Source: Lachnospiraceae bacterium (GTDB lineage: Bacteria; Bacillota; Clostridia; Lachnospirales; Lachnospiraceae). From it: DNA of 64,000 nt. Below are positions 1-9,094 of this stretch, piece by piece (within the stretch, counting starts at the first letter, position 1; every line of letters starts with the position of its first letter). Below the pieces are notes generated by a model, which was not told the DNA's origin, did no database searches, and saw only the letters and a program-made list of their open reading frames with translations. The position numbers and the translations under genes are program-made. The stretch spans positions 60,281-124,280 of the forward strand of contig JAFUPV010000052.1 of NCBI GenBank assembly GCA_017472605.1, in the 5' to 3' direction.

Positions 1-1698
1 GGTATGCTCGTCATAGCTGTAGCAGTCCGCATTGAGGATCGTGCGAAATTCCATGCCGCAGATTTCCTCATAGGACCAGGATTTATCTTCGTAAACCAGC
101 TCCTCCTGCTCCAGAGCAGCTGCCGCGATCCGGTCAACCGTTTCTTTTGATTCCAGACCAAGCGCATAGAGTGTCATGTCATCCAGTTCATTGTTCTGGT
201 CCAGCACAAGAACGATTTCATCATAGCTGTTGGGCCAGCTTCCATAGACAAGGTCATACTGATTTTTCAGCACATCATTGATCAGCTCGCCATTATCACC
301 GGAAAGCATCTCTTCCCAGAGGCTCATTCCTCCCGTCATCATGGAAGACGAACCGCCGGTGATCGAAGATATACCCTGATCACGCATGCTGATCAGCGAT
401 GACATGTCAATGCTCATGTATTCCGTTGCAAGATCGGTCAGCAGCTCCTGCAGATCGGAACGGATGATCTGACCGTCCACGTTCTTTGTATAGATCTGAA
501 GGTCCAGATCATAGGTGTATTTTAAACCGTTCACCGCTTCATAGAGCGCGCTTTCCGGATCACTGCTCTCTTTTTCCAGATATGCCTTGAACGATTTCAG
601 ATCGTTTTCCGTTGTTTCCAGATTATTCATGGCATTCAGCAAATCATAGAGCGAAGACTTGGTGTATACAGCCTCTCCGTCGTGATCCACATTTTCACTT
701 CGGATTCCCATGAAGGCAGACATCAGACTGCTCAAATCGGTCTGTGTTTTCTGAATCGTCAGCGGATAGGAAGAAAGTGTTTCTTCCTGAACGGCATCAA
801 TGTATGCGGTAAGCCCCTGAGAGATGGAAAGGATCAGCGCAATTCCGATGATACCGATGCTTCCGGCAAAGGAAGTCAGAAGCGTCCTTCCTTTCTTGGT
901 AAACAGATTTTTCAAAGACAGAGAAAAGGACGTTGCCATGGACATGGACGGCATTTTCGCCTTCTTTTTCTTTTCCTGTGCCGCTTTGTCATTGACCGCT
1001 TCCAGCTGAAGCTCCTTATCCGTCAGCGGAGCGGAGTCACTGATAATGTCTCCGTCCAGCATGCGGATGATTCGTGAGGAATAGCGCTGTGCCAGATCCG
1101 GGTTATGGGTTACCATGATGATCAGGCGGTCACGGGAAATCTCTTTCAGAATTTCCATGACCTGAACGCTGGTTTCTGTGTCCAGCGCGCCGGTAGGCTC
1201 GTCGGCAAGAATGATGTCCGGGTTGTTTACCAGCGCACGGGCAATTGCCACACGCTGCATCTGGCCGCCGGACATGGCTCCCGGCTTCTTGTTAATCTGG
1301 GTTTCCAGACCTACATCCTTCAGTGCCTGAATTGCACGCTGTCTGCGCTCCTGCCTGGAAACGCCTGAAAGCGTCAGAGCCAGCTCCACATTCTGAAGAA
1401 CGGTCTGGTGAGGAATCAGATTGTAACTCTGGAACACAAAACCAATGGAATGGTTGCGGTAGCTGTCCCAGTCTCTGTCACGGTAATTTTTCGTTGAAAT
1501 TCCGTTAATCAGCAGATCACCGCTCGTATACTGGTCAAGACCTCCGATCAGATTCAGCATCGTCGTTTTTCCGCATCCGGATGGTCCAAGAATGGACACA
1601 AACTCACTGCGGCGGAATTTCAAGTTAATTCCTTTCAGCGCATGGACGGTTCCATCGCCGGCCGGATAGTCTTTTTTGATGTTTCTTAATTCTAGCAT
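1..1698 (-). CDS. MacB-like ABC transporter, ATPase fused to permease (C-terminus off the window)
   Basis: The reading frame opens at 1698 (protein start MLELRNIKKDYPAG, AGGAG upstream) and stays open to base 1, so 566 residues are visible and the C-terminus is missing. Residues 1-225 are an ABC ATPase: Walker A GPSGCGKT (38-45), signature MSGGQMQR, Walker B ILADEP. After a basic linker a membrane segment follows (around 265-290, LLTSFAGSIGIIGIAL), then a long probably extracytoplasmic domain. This order, ATPase first and then one membrane helix with a large outer domain, is that of MacB-type transporters, which move peptides or antibiotics rather than nutrients. It is divergent from a two-component system with shared operator repeats, which suggests that system controls it. 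The substrate is unknown. Confidence 0.85.
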   Translation of the reverse strand, partial: MLELRNIKKDYPAGDGTVHALKGINLKFRRSEFVSILGPSGCGKTTMLNLIGGLDQYTSGDLLINGISTKNYRDRDWDSYRNHSIGFVFQSYNLIPHQTVLQNVELALTLSGVSRQERRQRAIQALKDVGLETQINKKPGAMSGGQMQRVAIARALVNNPDIILADEPTGALDTETSVQVMEILKEISRDRLIIMVTHNPDLAQRYSSRIIRMLDGDIISDSAPLTDKELQLEAVNDKAAQEKKKKAKMPSMSMATSFSLSLKNLFTKKGRTLLTSFAGSIGIIGIALILSISQGLTAYIDAVQEETLSSYPLTIQKTQTDLSSLMSAFMGIRSENVDHDGEAVYTKSSLYDLLNAMNNLETTENDLKSFKAYLEKESSDPESALYEAVNGLKYTYDLDLQIYTKNVDGQIIRSDLQELLTDLATEYMSIDMSSLISMRDQGISSITGGSSSMMTGGMSLWEEMLSGDNGELINDVLKNQYDLVYGSWPNSYDEIVLVLDQNNELDDMTLYALGLESKETVDRIAAAALEQEELVYEDKSWSYEEICGMEFRTILNADCYSYDEHT

Positions 1699-1797
1699 TC
1701 TCCTGTCAGCCTCCTGGATTGATTCTTCACCGATTTCTGCCGTCAGTCCCCGGTCGGGTCCGGCATCTTCGGCTTTATGCATTGATTAAACACTGTC

Positions 1798-1863
1798 AAC
1801 CTCAATTCCACATCAAATCAACCTCAATTTTCGTTGAGGTTCTCTTGAGATAACTTTGAGGTT
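1798..1863. promoter_or_regulatory. Operator: four AACCTCAA/TTGAGGTT half-sites between ABC gene and two-component system
   Basis: AACCTCAA stands at 1798-1805 and 1820-1827, and its reverse complement TTGAGGTT at 1834-1841 and 1856-1863. Each like-oriented pair is exactly 22 bp (two helical turns) apart. OmpR-family regulators bind direct repeats like this. The last site ends 22 bp before the -10 of the response-regulator promoter, so activation of that promoter and of the divergent ABC gene is likely (inference). The central inverted pair with its tTTTCG spacer recurs unchanged at 51837-51859. Confidence 0.65.
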
Positions 1864-1891
1864 GCAGAGGTACCATAAAATCAGGTATACT
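1862..1891 (+). promoter_or_regulatory. Promoter for the response regulator/kinase operon
   Basis: -35 TTGCAG (1862-1867), 18 bp spacer, -10 TATACT (1886-1891). It lies about 100 bp upstream of the regulator start and overlaps the last TTGAGGTT site, consistent with autoregulation. Confidence 0.55.
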
Positions 1892-1894
1892 AAG

Positions 1895-1936
1895 AGCGAT
1901 CCGACCGGACATGTCACTGGCATGTCCGCCTGGATG
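1895..1936 (+). repeat. Intergenic hairpin repeat, family A, copy 1
   Basis: The core is GGACATG-TCACTGG-CATGTCC (1907-1927), a perfect 7-bp stem with a 7-base loop, flanked by GATCCGACC and GCCTGGATG. The same architecture recurs at about 9.6, 27.0, 45.3 and 52.0 kb. It sits in the untranslated leader of the two-component operon. Confidence 0.65.
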
Positions 1937-1994
1937 CAGACGCGATCCATTAATACCGCAGGAAAGCGTATCACCAACAGGGAGGGGACTAACA

Positions 1995-2666
1995 ATGTTT
2001 CATATTCTGGTCGTTGAAGACGATATCAGCTTACAAAATCTGTTCTGCAAAACACTGCAGCGGAACAATTACATGACACACGGCGCGGCCTGCGCCGAAG
2101 AGGCACTGGAAATCCTCGACAGAGAATCCGTCGATCTGATCATCACCGATGTTATGATGCCCGGCATCAGCGGATTTGAATTCATTCATCAGCTCCGGGA
2201 CGCACGGATTGATCTGCCTGTCCTGATCATTACGGCAAAAAGTGACATTCTGGACAAGCAGACCGGTTTTCTTGCCGGCGCGGACGATTACATGGTCAAG
2301 CCAATCAACATCAACGAAATGGTTCTTCGTGTCAATGCGCTGCTGCGCCGTGCCAGAAGTGTCAGCGAAAAGAAACTGAACTTCGGAAACACGGTTCTGG
2401 AATACAGCACATGGACTGTCAGCGACCGGAACGGAACGCAGATCCTTCCTCAGAAGGAATTTCAGCTTCTCTACAAGCTGCTCTCCTATCCGGGGCAGAT
2501 TTTCACCCGGCAGCAGATTCTTGATGACATCTGGGGCATTAATAACTATGAAGACTCTCATACACTTGATGTCCATATCAGCCGTCTGAGAGACCGGTTC
2601 CGAAACAATGGAGACTTTGAGATCGTTACGATCCGCGGCCTCGGATACCGGGCGGTGAAAAAATGA
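1995..2666 (+). CDS. OmpR-family response regulator
   Basis: 223-residue transcription factor. The start MFHILVVEDD was chosen because GGGAGGGGAC lies just upstream; the frame extends further 5' but without a ribosome site. The receiver domain (1-115) has the acidic pair E8/D9, phospho-acceptor D52 (IITDVMMPG) and K102. The C-terminal winged helix (about 130-223) ends in the typical DIWG...DVHISRLR...IRGLGYR pattern. It overlaps the histidine kinase by 4 bases (ATGA), so the pair is co-translated. Its likely targets are its own promoter and the divergent ABC gene, through the TTGAGGTT sites. Confidence 0.93.
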   Translation: MFHILVVEDDISLQNLFCKTLQRNNYMTHGAACAEEALEILDRESVDLIITDVMMPGISGFEFIHQLRDARIDLPVLIITAKSDILDKQTGFLAGADDYMVKPININEMVLRVNALLRRARSVSEKKLNFGNTVLEYSTWTVSDRNGTQILPQKEFQLLYKLLSYPGQIFTRQQILDDIWGINNYEDSHTLDVHISRLRDRFRNNGDFEIVTIRGLGYRAVKK

Positions 2667-3736
2667 GGAAACGGATTAAATTCAGCAGCAACTACCTTCG
2701 TGCGCGAACGATCTCCATCCGTCACCGTTTTTCCCTGGGTTTCTTTTCCATCGTCTTTCCTTTTTTTCTGATCACCCTTGGTATTCTGTATCAGCTTGAC
2801 CGACACGGGATTTCTTTCTACAAAATCCCAAACCCCGCCATGGCTACCCTGATCATCAGCATCCTCTGTCTGATTCTGGGTTATGTCGCATCGTTCTATC
2901 TGCTCACCAAAGTCTTTCGTCCCCTGGAACAGCTCAGCGAGGCCTCCCAACAGATTGCCAACGGAAATTATGACGTCCGTGTGGAATATGACGGATCCAT
3001 CGCAGAGCTTGCGCATACCATTGAAAACTTCAATTTCATGGTACAGGAACTGAATTCTGTGGAAATCATCAGCAAGGATTTCATTGCCAATGTCTCCCAT
3101 GAATTCAAGACACCGCTCTCCTCCATCAGCGGATATGTCACACTGCTCCAGGACCCGGAGCTGACTGCTGATGAACGCAGCGAATATATCCAGATGGCAT
3201 TCTTTAACATCGAAAAGCTCAACGATCTGACCGGAAACATCCTCCAGCTGTCCAAACTGGAGCATCAGAACACCTTGAACAATACGGTCACTTACCGTCT
3301 GGATGAACAGATCCGGGAAGCGATTGTTCTGCTGGAACCACGCTGGAGCCAAAAAGAAATCAATCTGGAACTGGATCTTCCATCGACCATTTACTGCGGT
3401 CAGCAGGCGCTCCTCTTTCAGGTTTGGACGAATCTGATCGGCAATGCCATTAAGTTCTCCAATCAGAACGACACCATCTCCATCCGCCTTGGTAAAAAGC
3501 GAAACGACATTGAAGTCATTGTTTCTGACAATGGAATCGGCATGTCTGCGGAAACCATGGCACACATGTTTGACAAATTCTATCAGGGAGATTCCTCTCG
3601 CCGCTCTCAGGGCAGCGGTCTCGGACTGGCTCTCTGCAAAAAAATTCTGGATCTCTGTGACGGCAGAATTTATGTTTCCAGCGAACCGGAAAAGGGATCT
3701 ACCTTTCTTGTCCGACTTCCGATGGAGGAAACATGA
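2663..3736 (+). CDS. Sensor histidine kinase partner
   Basis: 357 residues. Two membrane helices (about 27-44 and 60-83) enclose an outer loop of only some 15 residues, followed by a HAMP-like segment (85-135). The DHp helix carries H146 in FIANVSHEFKTPLS. The catalytic domain shows the N box (NLIGNAIKFS), G1 (DNGIGM) and G2 (GSGLGLALCKKI). So short an outer loop leaves little room for ligand binding, and such kinases often sense within the membrane or through a partner; the divergent ABC transporter is the obvious candidate, as in Bce-type modules (inference). The start overlaps the regulator stop. Confidence 0.93.
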   Translation: MRKRIKFSSNYLRARTISIRHRFSLGFFSIVFPFFLITLGILYQLDRHGISFYKIPNPAMATLIISILCLILGYVASFYLLTKVFRPLEQLSEASQQIANGNYDVRVEYDGSIAELAHTIENFNFMVQELNSVEIISKDFIANVSHEFKTPLSSISGYVTLLQDPELTADERSEYIQMAFFNIEKLNDLTGNILQLSKLEHQNTLNNTVTYRLDEQIREAIVLLEPRWSQKEINLELDLPSTIYCGQQALLFQVWTNLIGNAIKFSNQNDTISIRLGKKRNDIEVIVSDNGIGMSAETMAHMFDKFYQGDSSRRSQGSGLGLALCKKILDLCDGRIYVSSEPEKGSTFLVRLPMEET

Positions 3737-3740
3737 ACCA

Positions 3741-3800
3741 AAAACCGTGTCTATCAGAAACAGGAAAATTCTGCTGTTCTCTGATAAGACACGGTTTTCT
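3741..3800. terminator. Bidirectional terminator between the kinase and MATE genes
   Basis: AAAACCGTGTC-TATCAGA at 3741 pairs with TCTGATA-GACACGGTTTT ending at 3797. It is A-rich on one side and T-rich on the other, so it can stop transcription from both converging genes. Confidence 0.85.
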
Positions 3801-3805
3801 TTTGC

Positions 3806-5191
3806 TTATTTTGCTTCTTTTTCAAACGCATGGATCCAGTCAGACCGGAGCAGGACCAGAAGGAACACGATGCTGCTCAGGAACCAGGTCAGCGGGTAGG
3901 CCCAGGAAATGGTCTGGAATGCCGGAACAAGTTTCAGCGCAGCCGTCACATAGACAATACGCACGCCGCACCAGAAGCTTAGCATCGCAATCATCGGCAC
4001 GACCGCCTTTCCGCATCCGCGCAACACACCGGCAGCGCAGTGGGAAAATGCCAGCAGGAAGAAAAACAGGGCAACCGTTTTTGCATGGGTTCGCCCAAAT
4101 CCAATCGCTTCCGGCGTGTCTACAAAAAGCCCAAGAGCCGCCGGTGCTCCAAAATAAAGCACAACACCCACAAGCTCTGCCATGAGCATTCCGGCAAGAA
4201 TTCCGAACAGGGCACCTTTTTTGGCTCTCTCATATTTCTTTGCACCCAGATTCTGGCTGATGAACGTAGGCATTGCCATGGACATGCTCATGATCGGCAG
4301 AAAGGCAAAGCCCTCAATCTTGCTGTAGGCTCCATGGCCGGACATGGCATAGGCGCCAAAGGAATTGATGTTTGTCTGCACCACCAGATTGCCGATACTG
4401 ATCACGGAATTCTGAATACCGGTAGGCAGTCCCTGCCGCACCACCTCACCCATCATTTTTCCATGGAAACGCAGCTGTCTTACGTCCAGTCTGGTGTACT
4501 CTTTGCTTCTGCACATGCGGATCACACAGAGAACAACACTGAGTCCCTGGGAGATGACAGTTGCAATGGCAGCGCCGCCTGCGCCCCAGTGAAATCCTGC
4601 TACAAAAATCAGGTCCAGAACGATGTTAACGACAGAAGAAATCAACAGATAGTACAGCGGACTCAGACTGTCGCCCAGCGCTCTCATGATTGCCATGCAG
4701 ATGTTATACATGATAACCGTTGAGACACCTGCGAAATAGATGCCGAAATAATCCAGTGAACTGGGGAGAACGCTTTGGGGCGTTTTCATCCAGACAAGGA
4801 TGTGGGGAACAAGAAGCGATCCGACCACAGTTGCCAGCACCGACGCAAGAATTCCAAACAGAAAATTTGTGTGAATCGCACGCACCACATTTTCCTTATC
4901 ACCGGCTCCGTAATAGCGCGAAATCACAACGCCGCCTCCGATGGCGATTCCGTTAAAGAAACCAATAATCAGAAAGACCAGATTTCCGGACGATCCAACC
5001 GCCGCAAAGGCATCATTATCCGCAAAATTTCCTACGACCCAGGCATCAACCATGTTATAGAACTGCTGGAGGAGCTGGCCGAAGAACAGCGGGATCGCAA
5101 ACATCAGTATTCCCTTTGCCACAGATCCCTCTGTCAGGCTGACAGCAGATTTTCTGTTTTGTCTCTGACTCAATTTCCATGCTTTACTCAT
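3806..5191 (-). CDS. MATE family multidrug/metabolite exporter
   Basis: 461 residues, normal length for the family, with about twelve hydrophobic segments. The beginning SVAKGILMFAIPLFFGQLLQ and the segment NMVDAWVVGNF are typical of the prokaryotic (DinF/NorM-like) MATE branch, cation-coupled exporters of drugs or metabolites in the inner membrane. The start MSKAWKLSQR at 5191 is supported by AAAGGAAG 9 bases upstream; the open frame continues further 5' into the divergent acetyltransferase region but has no ribosome site there. Nothing nearby tells the substrate. Confidence 0.88.
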   Translation of the reverse strand: MSKAWKLSQRQNRKSAVSLTEGSVAKGILMFAIPLFFGQLLQQFYNMVDAWVVGNFADNDAFAAVGSSGNLVFLIIGFFNGIAIGGGVVISRYYGAGDKENVVRAIHTNFLFGILASVLATVVGSLLVPHILVWMKTPQSVLPSSLDYFGIYFAGVSTVIMYNICMAIMRALGDSLSPLYYLLISSVVNIVLDLIFVAGFHWGAGGAAIATVISQGLSVVLCVIRMCRSKEYTRLDVRQLRFHGKMMGEVVRQGLPTGIQNSVISIGNLVVQTNINSFGAYAMSGHGAYSKIEGFAFLPIMSMSMAMPTFISQNLGAKKYERAKKGALFGILAGMLMAELVGVVLYFGAPAALGLFVDTPEAIGFGRTHAKTVALFFFLLAFSHCAAGVLRGCGKAVVPMIAMLSFWCGVRIVYVTAALKLVPAFQTISWAYPLTWFLSSIVFLLVLLRSDWIHAFEKEAK

Positions 5192-5399
5192 TCTGCTACT
5201 TCCTTTATTTTCTCTTTGCTTTTTCTTTTTTGTCTTCCCTGCAGTCCATAAACAGATTGCTTCCGCAATGGAATCTCCCACATTGACAGAAACCATTTCT
5301 GCACCTATACTGAATGGGACGGACTCTTTCTTCCCGCTTATGCGCGGATCACGTTTCGTCTCAAAATACGCATCGATTCCAGGAAAGGAACCATTGACT

Positions 5400-6212
5400 A
5401 TGTATACAAAAGAACAGTTAAAAACAGATCTGAAGCAGATGGGACTTGCGCCCACCGATTCCATTATGATCCATTCGTCCTGCAAATCCATCGGTGAAGT
5501 GGAAGGACGCGCCGACGGCATCCTTGACGCGCTGATGGAATTTTTTTCCGAAGGACTGCTGATGCTTCCGACTCACACCTGGGCACAGATGGGAACCGAT
5601 CACTCGGTTTTTGACCCGGAAACGGAGCCTGCCTGCGTCGGAATCCTTCCCAATCTCTTCCGCAAACGCCCAGGCGTCATCCGCTCACTCCACCCGACCC
5701 ACAGCATTGCCGCCTACGGCAGGGGAACTGTACACGGCATATGCGCTGCCGATTTCGTGAAAGGAGAAGAAAACTGCACAACACCATGCATGCCCGGAGG
5801 CTGTTGGGATCGTCTTCGAACCGTTCATGCAAAAATTATTCTCATCGGCGTTACCCATGCCAGAAACACGTTTATCCACGCCGTAGAGGAGATACTTGAC
5901 GTGCCGGAACGACTGACAGAACAGCCGGTGGAATTTCAGATCAAAATGCCGGACGGTTCCCTGAAACCGATCCGGATGCACCGCCACTATAACCGGCACA
6001 CGGCTCACATCTCGGAAGCGTTCGACAAACTGATGGACGCTTATTTCGAAACAGGAGCCGCTGTCCGCACCACGTTCGGAGACGCAAACTGCATTCTCTG
6101 TGACGCAAACCGGATTTTTGAGGTCACAAAAGAAGTTCTCTCCCACGAGATCAACTGCTTCATTGACCGGGAAGAAATTCCGAGGGAGTGGTGGCAGGGT
6201 CTGTCTTCATGA
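5400..6212 (+). CDS. AAC(3)-type aminoglycoside N-acetyltransferase family protein
   Basis: 270 residues, the usual length. Family hallmarks are the N-terminal IMIHSSCKSIGEVEG, the LPTHTWAQ motif and LHPTHSIAAYGRG, which together form the acetyl-CoA and antibiotic site in AAC(3) enzymes. The start MYTKEQLKTD has AGGAAAGGA upstream. Many chromosomal members (YokD-like) acetylate unknown small molecules rather than giving resistance, so a resistance role should not be assumed. It is divergent from the MATE exporter, and its last bases overlap the end of rarA (convergent). Confidence 0.85.
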   Translation: MYTKEQLKTDLKQMGLAPTDSIMIHSSCKSIGEVEGRADGILDALMEFFSEGLLMLPTHTWAQMGTDHSVFDPETEPACVGILPNLFRKRPGVIRSLHPTHSIAAYGRGTVHGICAADFVKGEENCTTPCMPGGCWDRLRTVHAKIILIGVTHARNTFIHAVEEILDVPERLTEQPVEFQIKMPDGSLKPIRMHRHYNRHTAHISEAFDKLMDAYFETGAAVRTTFGDANCILCDANRIFEVTKEVLSHEINCFIDREEIPREWWQGLSS

Positions 6213-7532
6213 CTGTTTCCACCGAAGGATCTCCTCCAGCCGCTCCTTCACCTGCTTCTCCTTTCCCTGATCCGTCGGTTCGTAGTACCGCCGTCCGGCA
6301 AGGGAGTCGGGAAGACACTGCATCCTGCTGAGTTTTTCTTCCGTATCATGGGCATATACATAGCCCTCTCCGTAGTGAAGCTCCTTCATCAGTCCGGTTA
6401 CCGCATTGCAGATCTGCAGCGGAACCGGTTCTGCCGGCCGCTCCTCAATGTCCTTTTTGCAGGACTGACAGGCGCGGTACAGCGCGTTGGACTTTGGTGC
6501 CATGGCCAGATAAACCACAGCCTGAGCCAGATGGACGTCACATTCCGGCATTCCGAGAAAATGACAGGCCTGATAGACCGCTATGGCATTCGTAAGCGCT
6601 CCCGGATCCGCCATTCCCACATCCTCGCTGGCGAAGCGGACAAGACGTCTTGCGATGTAGAGGGGATCCTCGCCGCCGTCCAGCATCCGGTACATCCAGT
6701 ACACAGCCGCATCCGGATCACTGTTCCTCATAGATTTGTGGAGGGCGGAGATCATGTTATAGTGTTCTTCGCCGTTTTTGTCGTAGAGAAGGGAGCGGCG
6801 GTTCATGCACTCATTCAGTGTCTGCGCCGTGACGCAGATCATTCCGCTCTCGTCCAGCCGGCTGTTTAAGACAGCCATTTCCAGTGTATTCAGCGCCGTT
6901 CTTGCATCTCCGTTGGCGAACCGGGCAATGGCAGCCAGCTGCTCTTCTTCAATCCGGATTTCCCGGTCACCAAGCCCTTTTGGACTGGTCAGCGCATGGT
7001 GAAGCAGCTCCAGAAGATCTGTTTCTTCCAGTGCTTTCAGAATAAACACCTTGCAGCGGGAAAGGAGCGCCGAATTGATTTCAAAGGAGGGATTTTCCGT
7101 TGTTGCTCCTACAAGAATGATGCTCCCCTTTTCCACCCAGGGAAGAAACGCATCCTGCTGGGCTTTGTTGAAGCGATGGATCTCGTCCGCAAACAGCAGC
7201 GTCCGCATTCCCATCATCCGGCTCTGCTCCGCCTGGGCCATCACTTCCTTAATTTCCTTAATCCCGCTGGTCACGGCACTGAACTCGACAAAATTTGCCT
7301 TTGTCTGCCCTGCTATGATCCGGGCAAGCGTCGTCTTTCCGACTCCCGGCGGTCCCCAGAAGATCATTGAAGAGACCTGATCCCTCTCAATCAGCTGACG
7401 AAGAATCTTTCCCGGGCCGATCAGATGTTTCTGACCGACATACTCGTCGAGGCTTTCCGGACGCAGGCGGGAGGCAAGGGGAGCCTCCTGGCTATTTCGA
7501 TTCATCTCAAATAAATTTATTTGTCCGAACAT
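6207..7532 (-). CDS. rarA: Replication-associated recombination protein A (RarA/MgsA)
   Basis: 441-residue AAA+ ATPase of the clamp-loader family that acts at stalled replication forks. It has Walker A GPPGVGKT (60-67), Walker B LLFADEIHRF, sensor 1 GATTENPSF and the C-terminal tetramerization region with the usual DGGEDPLYIARRLVRFASEDVG block. The start MFGQINLFEM has AAAGGAG 8 bases upstream; the longer frame to 7568 lacks a ribosome site. Its 3' end overlaps the convergent acetyltransferase by 6 bases. Confidence 0.95.
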   Translation of the reverse strand: MFGQINLFEMNRNSQEAPLASRLRPESLDEYVGQKHLIGPGKILRQLIERDQVSSMIFWGPPGVGKTTLARIIAGQTKANFVEFSAVTSGIKEIKEVMAQAEQSRMMGMRTLLFADEIHRFNKAQQDAFLPWVEKGSIILVGATTENPSFEINSALLSRCKVFILKALEETDLLELLHHALTSPKGLGDREIRIEEEQLAAIARFANGDARTALNTLEMAVLNSRLDESGMICVTAQTLNECMNRRSLLYDKNGEEHYNMISALHKSMRNSDPDAAVYWMYRMLDGGEDPLYIARRLVRFASEDVGMADPGALTNAIAVYQACHFLGMPECDVHLAQAVVYLAMAPKSNALYRACQSCKKDIEERPAEPVPLQICNAVTGLMKELHYGEGYVYAHDTEEKLSRMQCLPDSLAGRRYYEPTDQGKEKQVKERLEEILRWKQS

Positions 7533-7704
7533 TTTGTGGGCTCCTTTGAATTTTTGGCGGGGACGCACGGGTATGGTGTCTGATATTAATATGAGGCATG
7601 ATTGCCTGTGCTCTTGCTTATAGAGATTTTAGCACTTTCCCGGTTATTTTTCAACCCCTTACAATGTTTTTCCGAAAATATGTTCGTCTATCTGTACAAA
7701 CATA

Positions 7705-7785
7705 AAAAAAGACCAGACATGTCGCCCGGACATCGTCAGATTTCAGCTCTAACGTTTGTGGGCAGTTCCATGTCTGGTCTTTTCT
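7705..7785 (-). terminator. Terminator after the anti-sigma-like gene
   Basis: On the minus strand AGACCAGACATG (7769-7780) pairs with CATGTCTGGTCT (7710-7721) and is followed by a run of T. The loop is long (47 bases). The 7533-7709 stretch towards rarA otherwise shows no gene. Confidence 0.7.
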
Positions 7786-7792
7786 TAACTGT

Positions 7793-9094
7793 TTACTGAA
7801 TTCCAAAATCCCATTTTGACCAGCTGACCGTATAGTTCACGAATTCTCCCTGCTGGTTCTGCTCTGTGCTCTGGTAGGTGAGGAAGACTCTGTCATCCTT
7901 CAGGCAGAAACGGTAACCCCAGGGTGAGGTGCCGGTAGTCAGATCCATGAGTTTGTTTTTCGTCTGCTTAGACGGATTCAGTGTATAGATGGCATCCTCC
8001 GTTGCCGCAAAGTAATTGTCAACGCCCAGGCAAAAGCAGACATAGTTATCCGGGTATTCGGCAATGAAGCCGGATGGAAGAACAAGAAGTGTCTTTCCGA
8101 TTCCGGATTCGGAAACAAAGCAGTTGTTGAGGAGACGCCAGTTTTGTGCCGTATCCAGCGGCAGCTCTTTTCTCAGGACTTCCTGATCCGTCTCCAGATC
8201 ATGGCAGACTAGAATACACGAACCGCCGGTCTGCTGTGTCCACTCCAGATAGACAAGCTGTTTTCCATTTCGGATCGCTCCGCTGCTGTACTCCGTCAGA
8301 AGCCTGGACTCACCGGCTGCCAGATCGTGGAGATACAGCGGTCCGCGTGTCTTGTAGACACCGCCCAGTTCACCGCTTGTAATCAGCATGTCCCCTGTTC
8401 CGAGAATCGATTCCGATGCATTATCAGACAGGCGGGTCACGGAATCATTTACCATGTGATAGGCATACAGAACACTGTATGTCTCATTTTCTACGCTGAA
8501 AACAAGAAAGTCCCCCAGCTTTCCTTTCAGCCGACAGGAAGAGCCGTCCCGAAAGATGGGCCATTCATACCTGGTCGTCCGGTGTGTATGAAGAACCTCC
8601 AGTCCCCCTGTTTTCGTATCCAGACGCATCAGCTCATGCTGACCGTCCAGTGTCCTTGTAAAATAAATGTCTCCGTTTTCTTCCAGCATGTCCGCATAGC
8701 TGTCTCCCATCAGACCATCCGACAGCACATTTCCTGCTGTATCAAAGCTGCCTGCCATATTCTTTGCCACCAGCCCGTTTTTCCAGTGCGAGTAGTAATA
8801 TCTCCAGCCATCCCGGATAATCTCCTCTTCTGTGCTGTCCACGCTGGGAACCCAAATCACTTCCTCCTGCTCCAGAAGCGCAGCCGACTGCGGCTGTTGA
8901 AGTCTTCCTGTTACTGAAAAAATACCGATAAGCATCACAAAGAGAATCGCAACTGAGCTGGCATAGCGCAGTAAAAACGACCTTTGCTCCGGCTTTTGAT
9001 AATAGCTGCTTTCCGCTTTCCGCATGATCCGCTCCAGCGAAAATGCGTCAATTTCCATTGATCCATATAGTTCTTTCAATTCACGTTCTTTCAT
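7793..9094 (-). CDS. Membrane-anchored anti-sigma-like protein with a large outer domain
   Basis: 433 residues: a short cytoplasmic N-terminus (1-40), one membrane helix (43-62, YASSVAILFVMLIGIFSVTG) and an outer domain of about 370 residues built of repeating beta-type segments (GDIYFTRTLDG, DGWRYYYSHW, LYLHDLAAGE, AIYTLNPSKQ), suggesting a beta-propeller. Its start overlaps the stop of the sigma factor gene by 14 bases, the classical arrangement for an ECF sigma and its membrane-bound regulator. The cytoplasmic part is short and lacks a recognisable zinc-binding ZAS motif, so the anti-sigma role is inferred from position. GGAGG precedes the start. Confidence 0.7.
   Translation of the reverse strand: MKERELKELYGSMEIDAFSLERIMRKAESSYYQKPEQRSFLLRYASSVAILFVMLIGIFSVTGRLQQPQSAALLEQEEVIWVPSVDSTEEEIIRDGWRYYYSHWKNGLVAKNMAGSFDTAGNVLSDGLMGDSYADMLEENGDIYFTRTLDGQHELMRLDTKTGGLEVLHTHRTTRYEWPIFRDGSSCRLKGKLGDFLVFSVENETYSVLYAYHMVNDSVTRLSDNASESILGTGDMLITSGELGGVYKTRGPLYLHDLAAGESRLLTEYSSGAIRNGKQLVYLEWTQQTGGSCILVCHDLETDQEVLRKELPLDTAQNWRLLNNCFVSESGIGKTLLVLPSGFIAEYPDNYVCFCLGVDNYFAATEDAIYTLNPSKQTKNKLMDLTTGTSPWGYRFCLKDDRVFLTYQSTEQNQQGEFVNYTVSWSKWDFGIQ

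Noticed and set aside
2558-3565. Long open frame on the minus strand opposite the histidine kinase
   Set aside because: It has no ribosome site or known motif and lies fully opposite a clear kinase; a shadow of codon bias.
5400-6212. AAC(3)-like gene as a proven aminoglycoside resistance gene
   Set aside because: Chromosomal relatives often act on unknown substrates; there is no mobile context, so only the family is claimed.
7602-7799. Small plus-strand frame between rarA and the anti-sigma-like gene
   Set aside because: It crosses the terminator hairpin and has no ribosome site.
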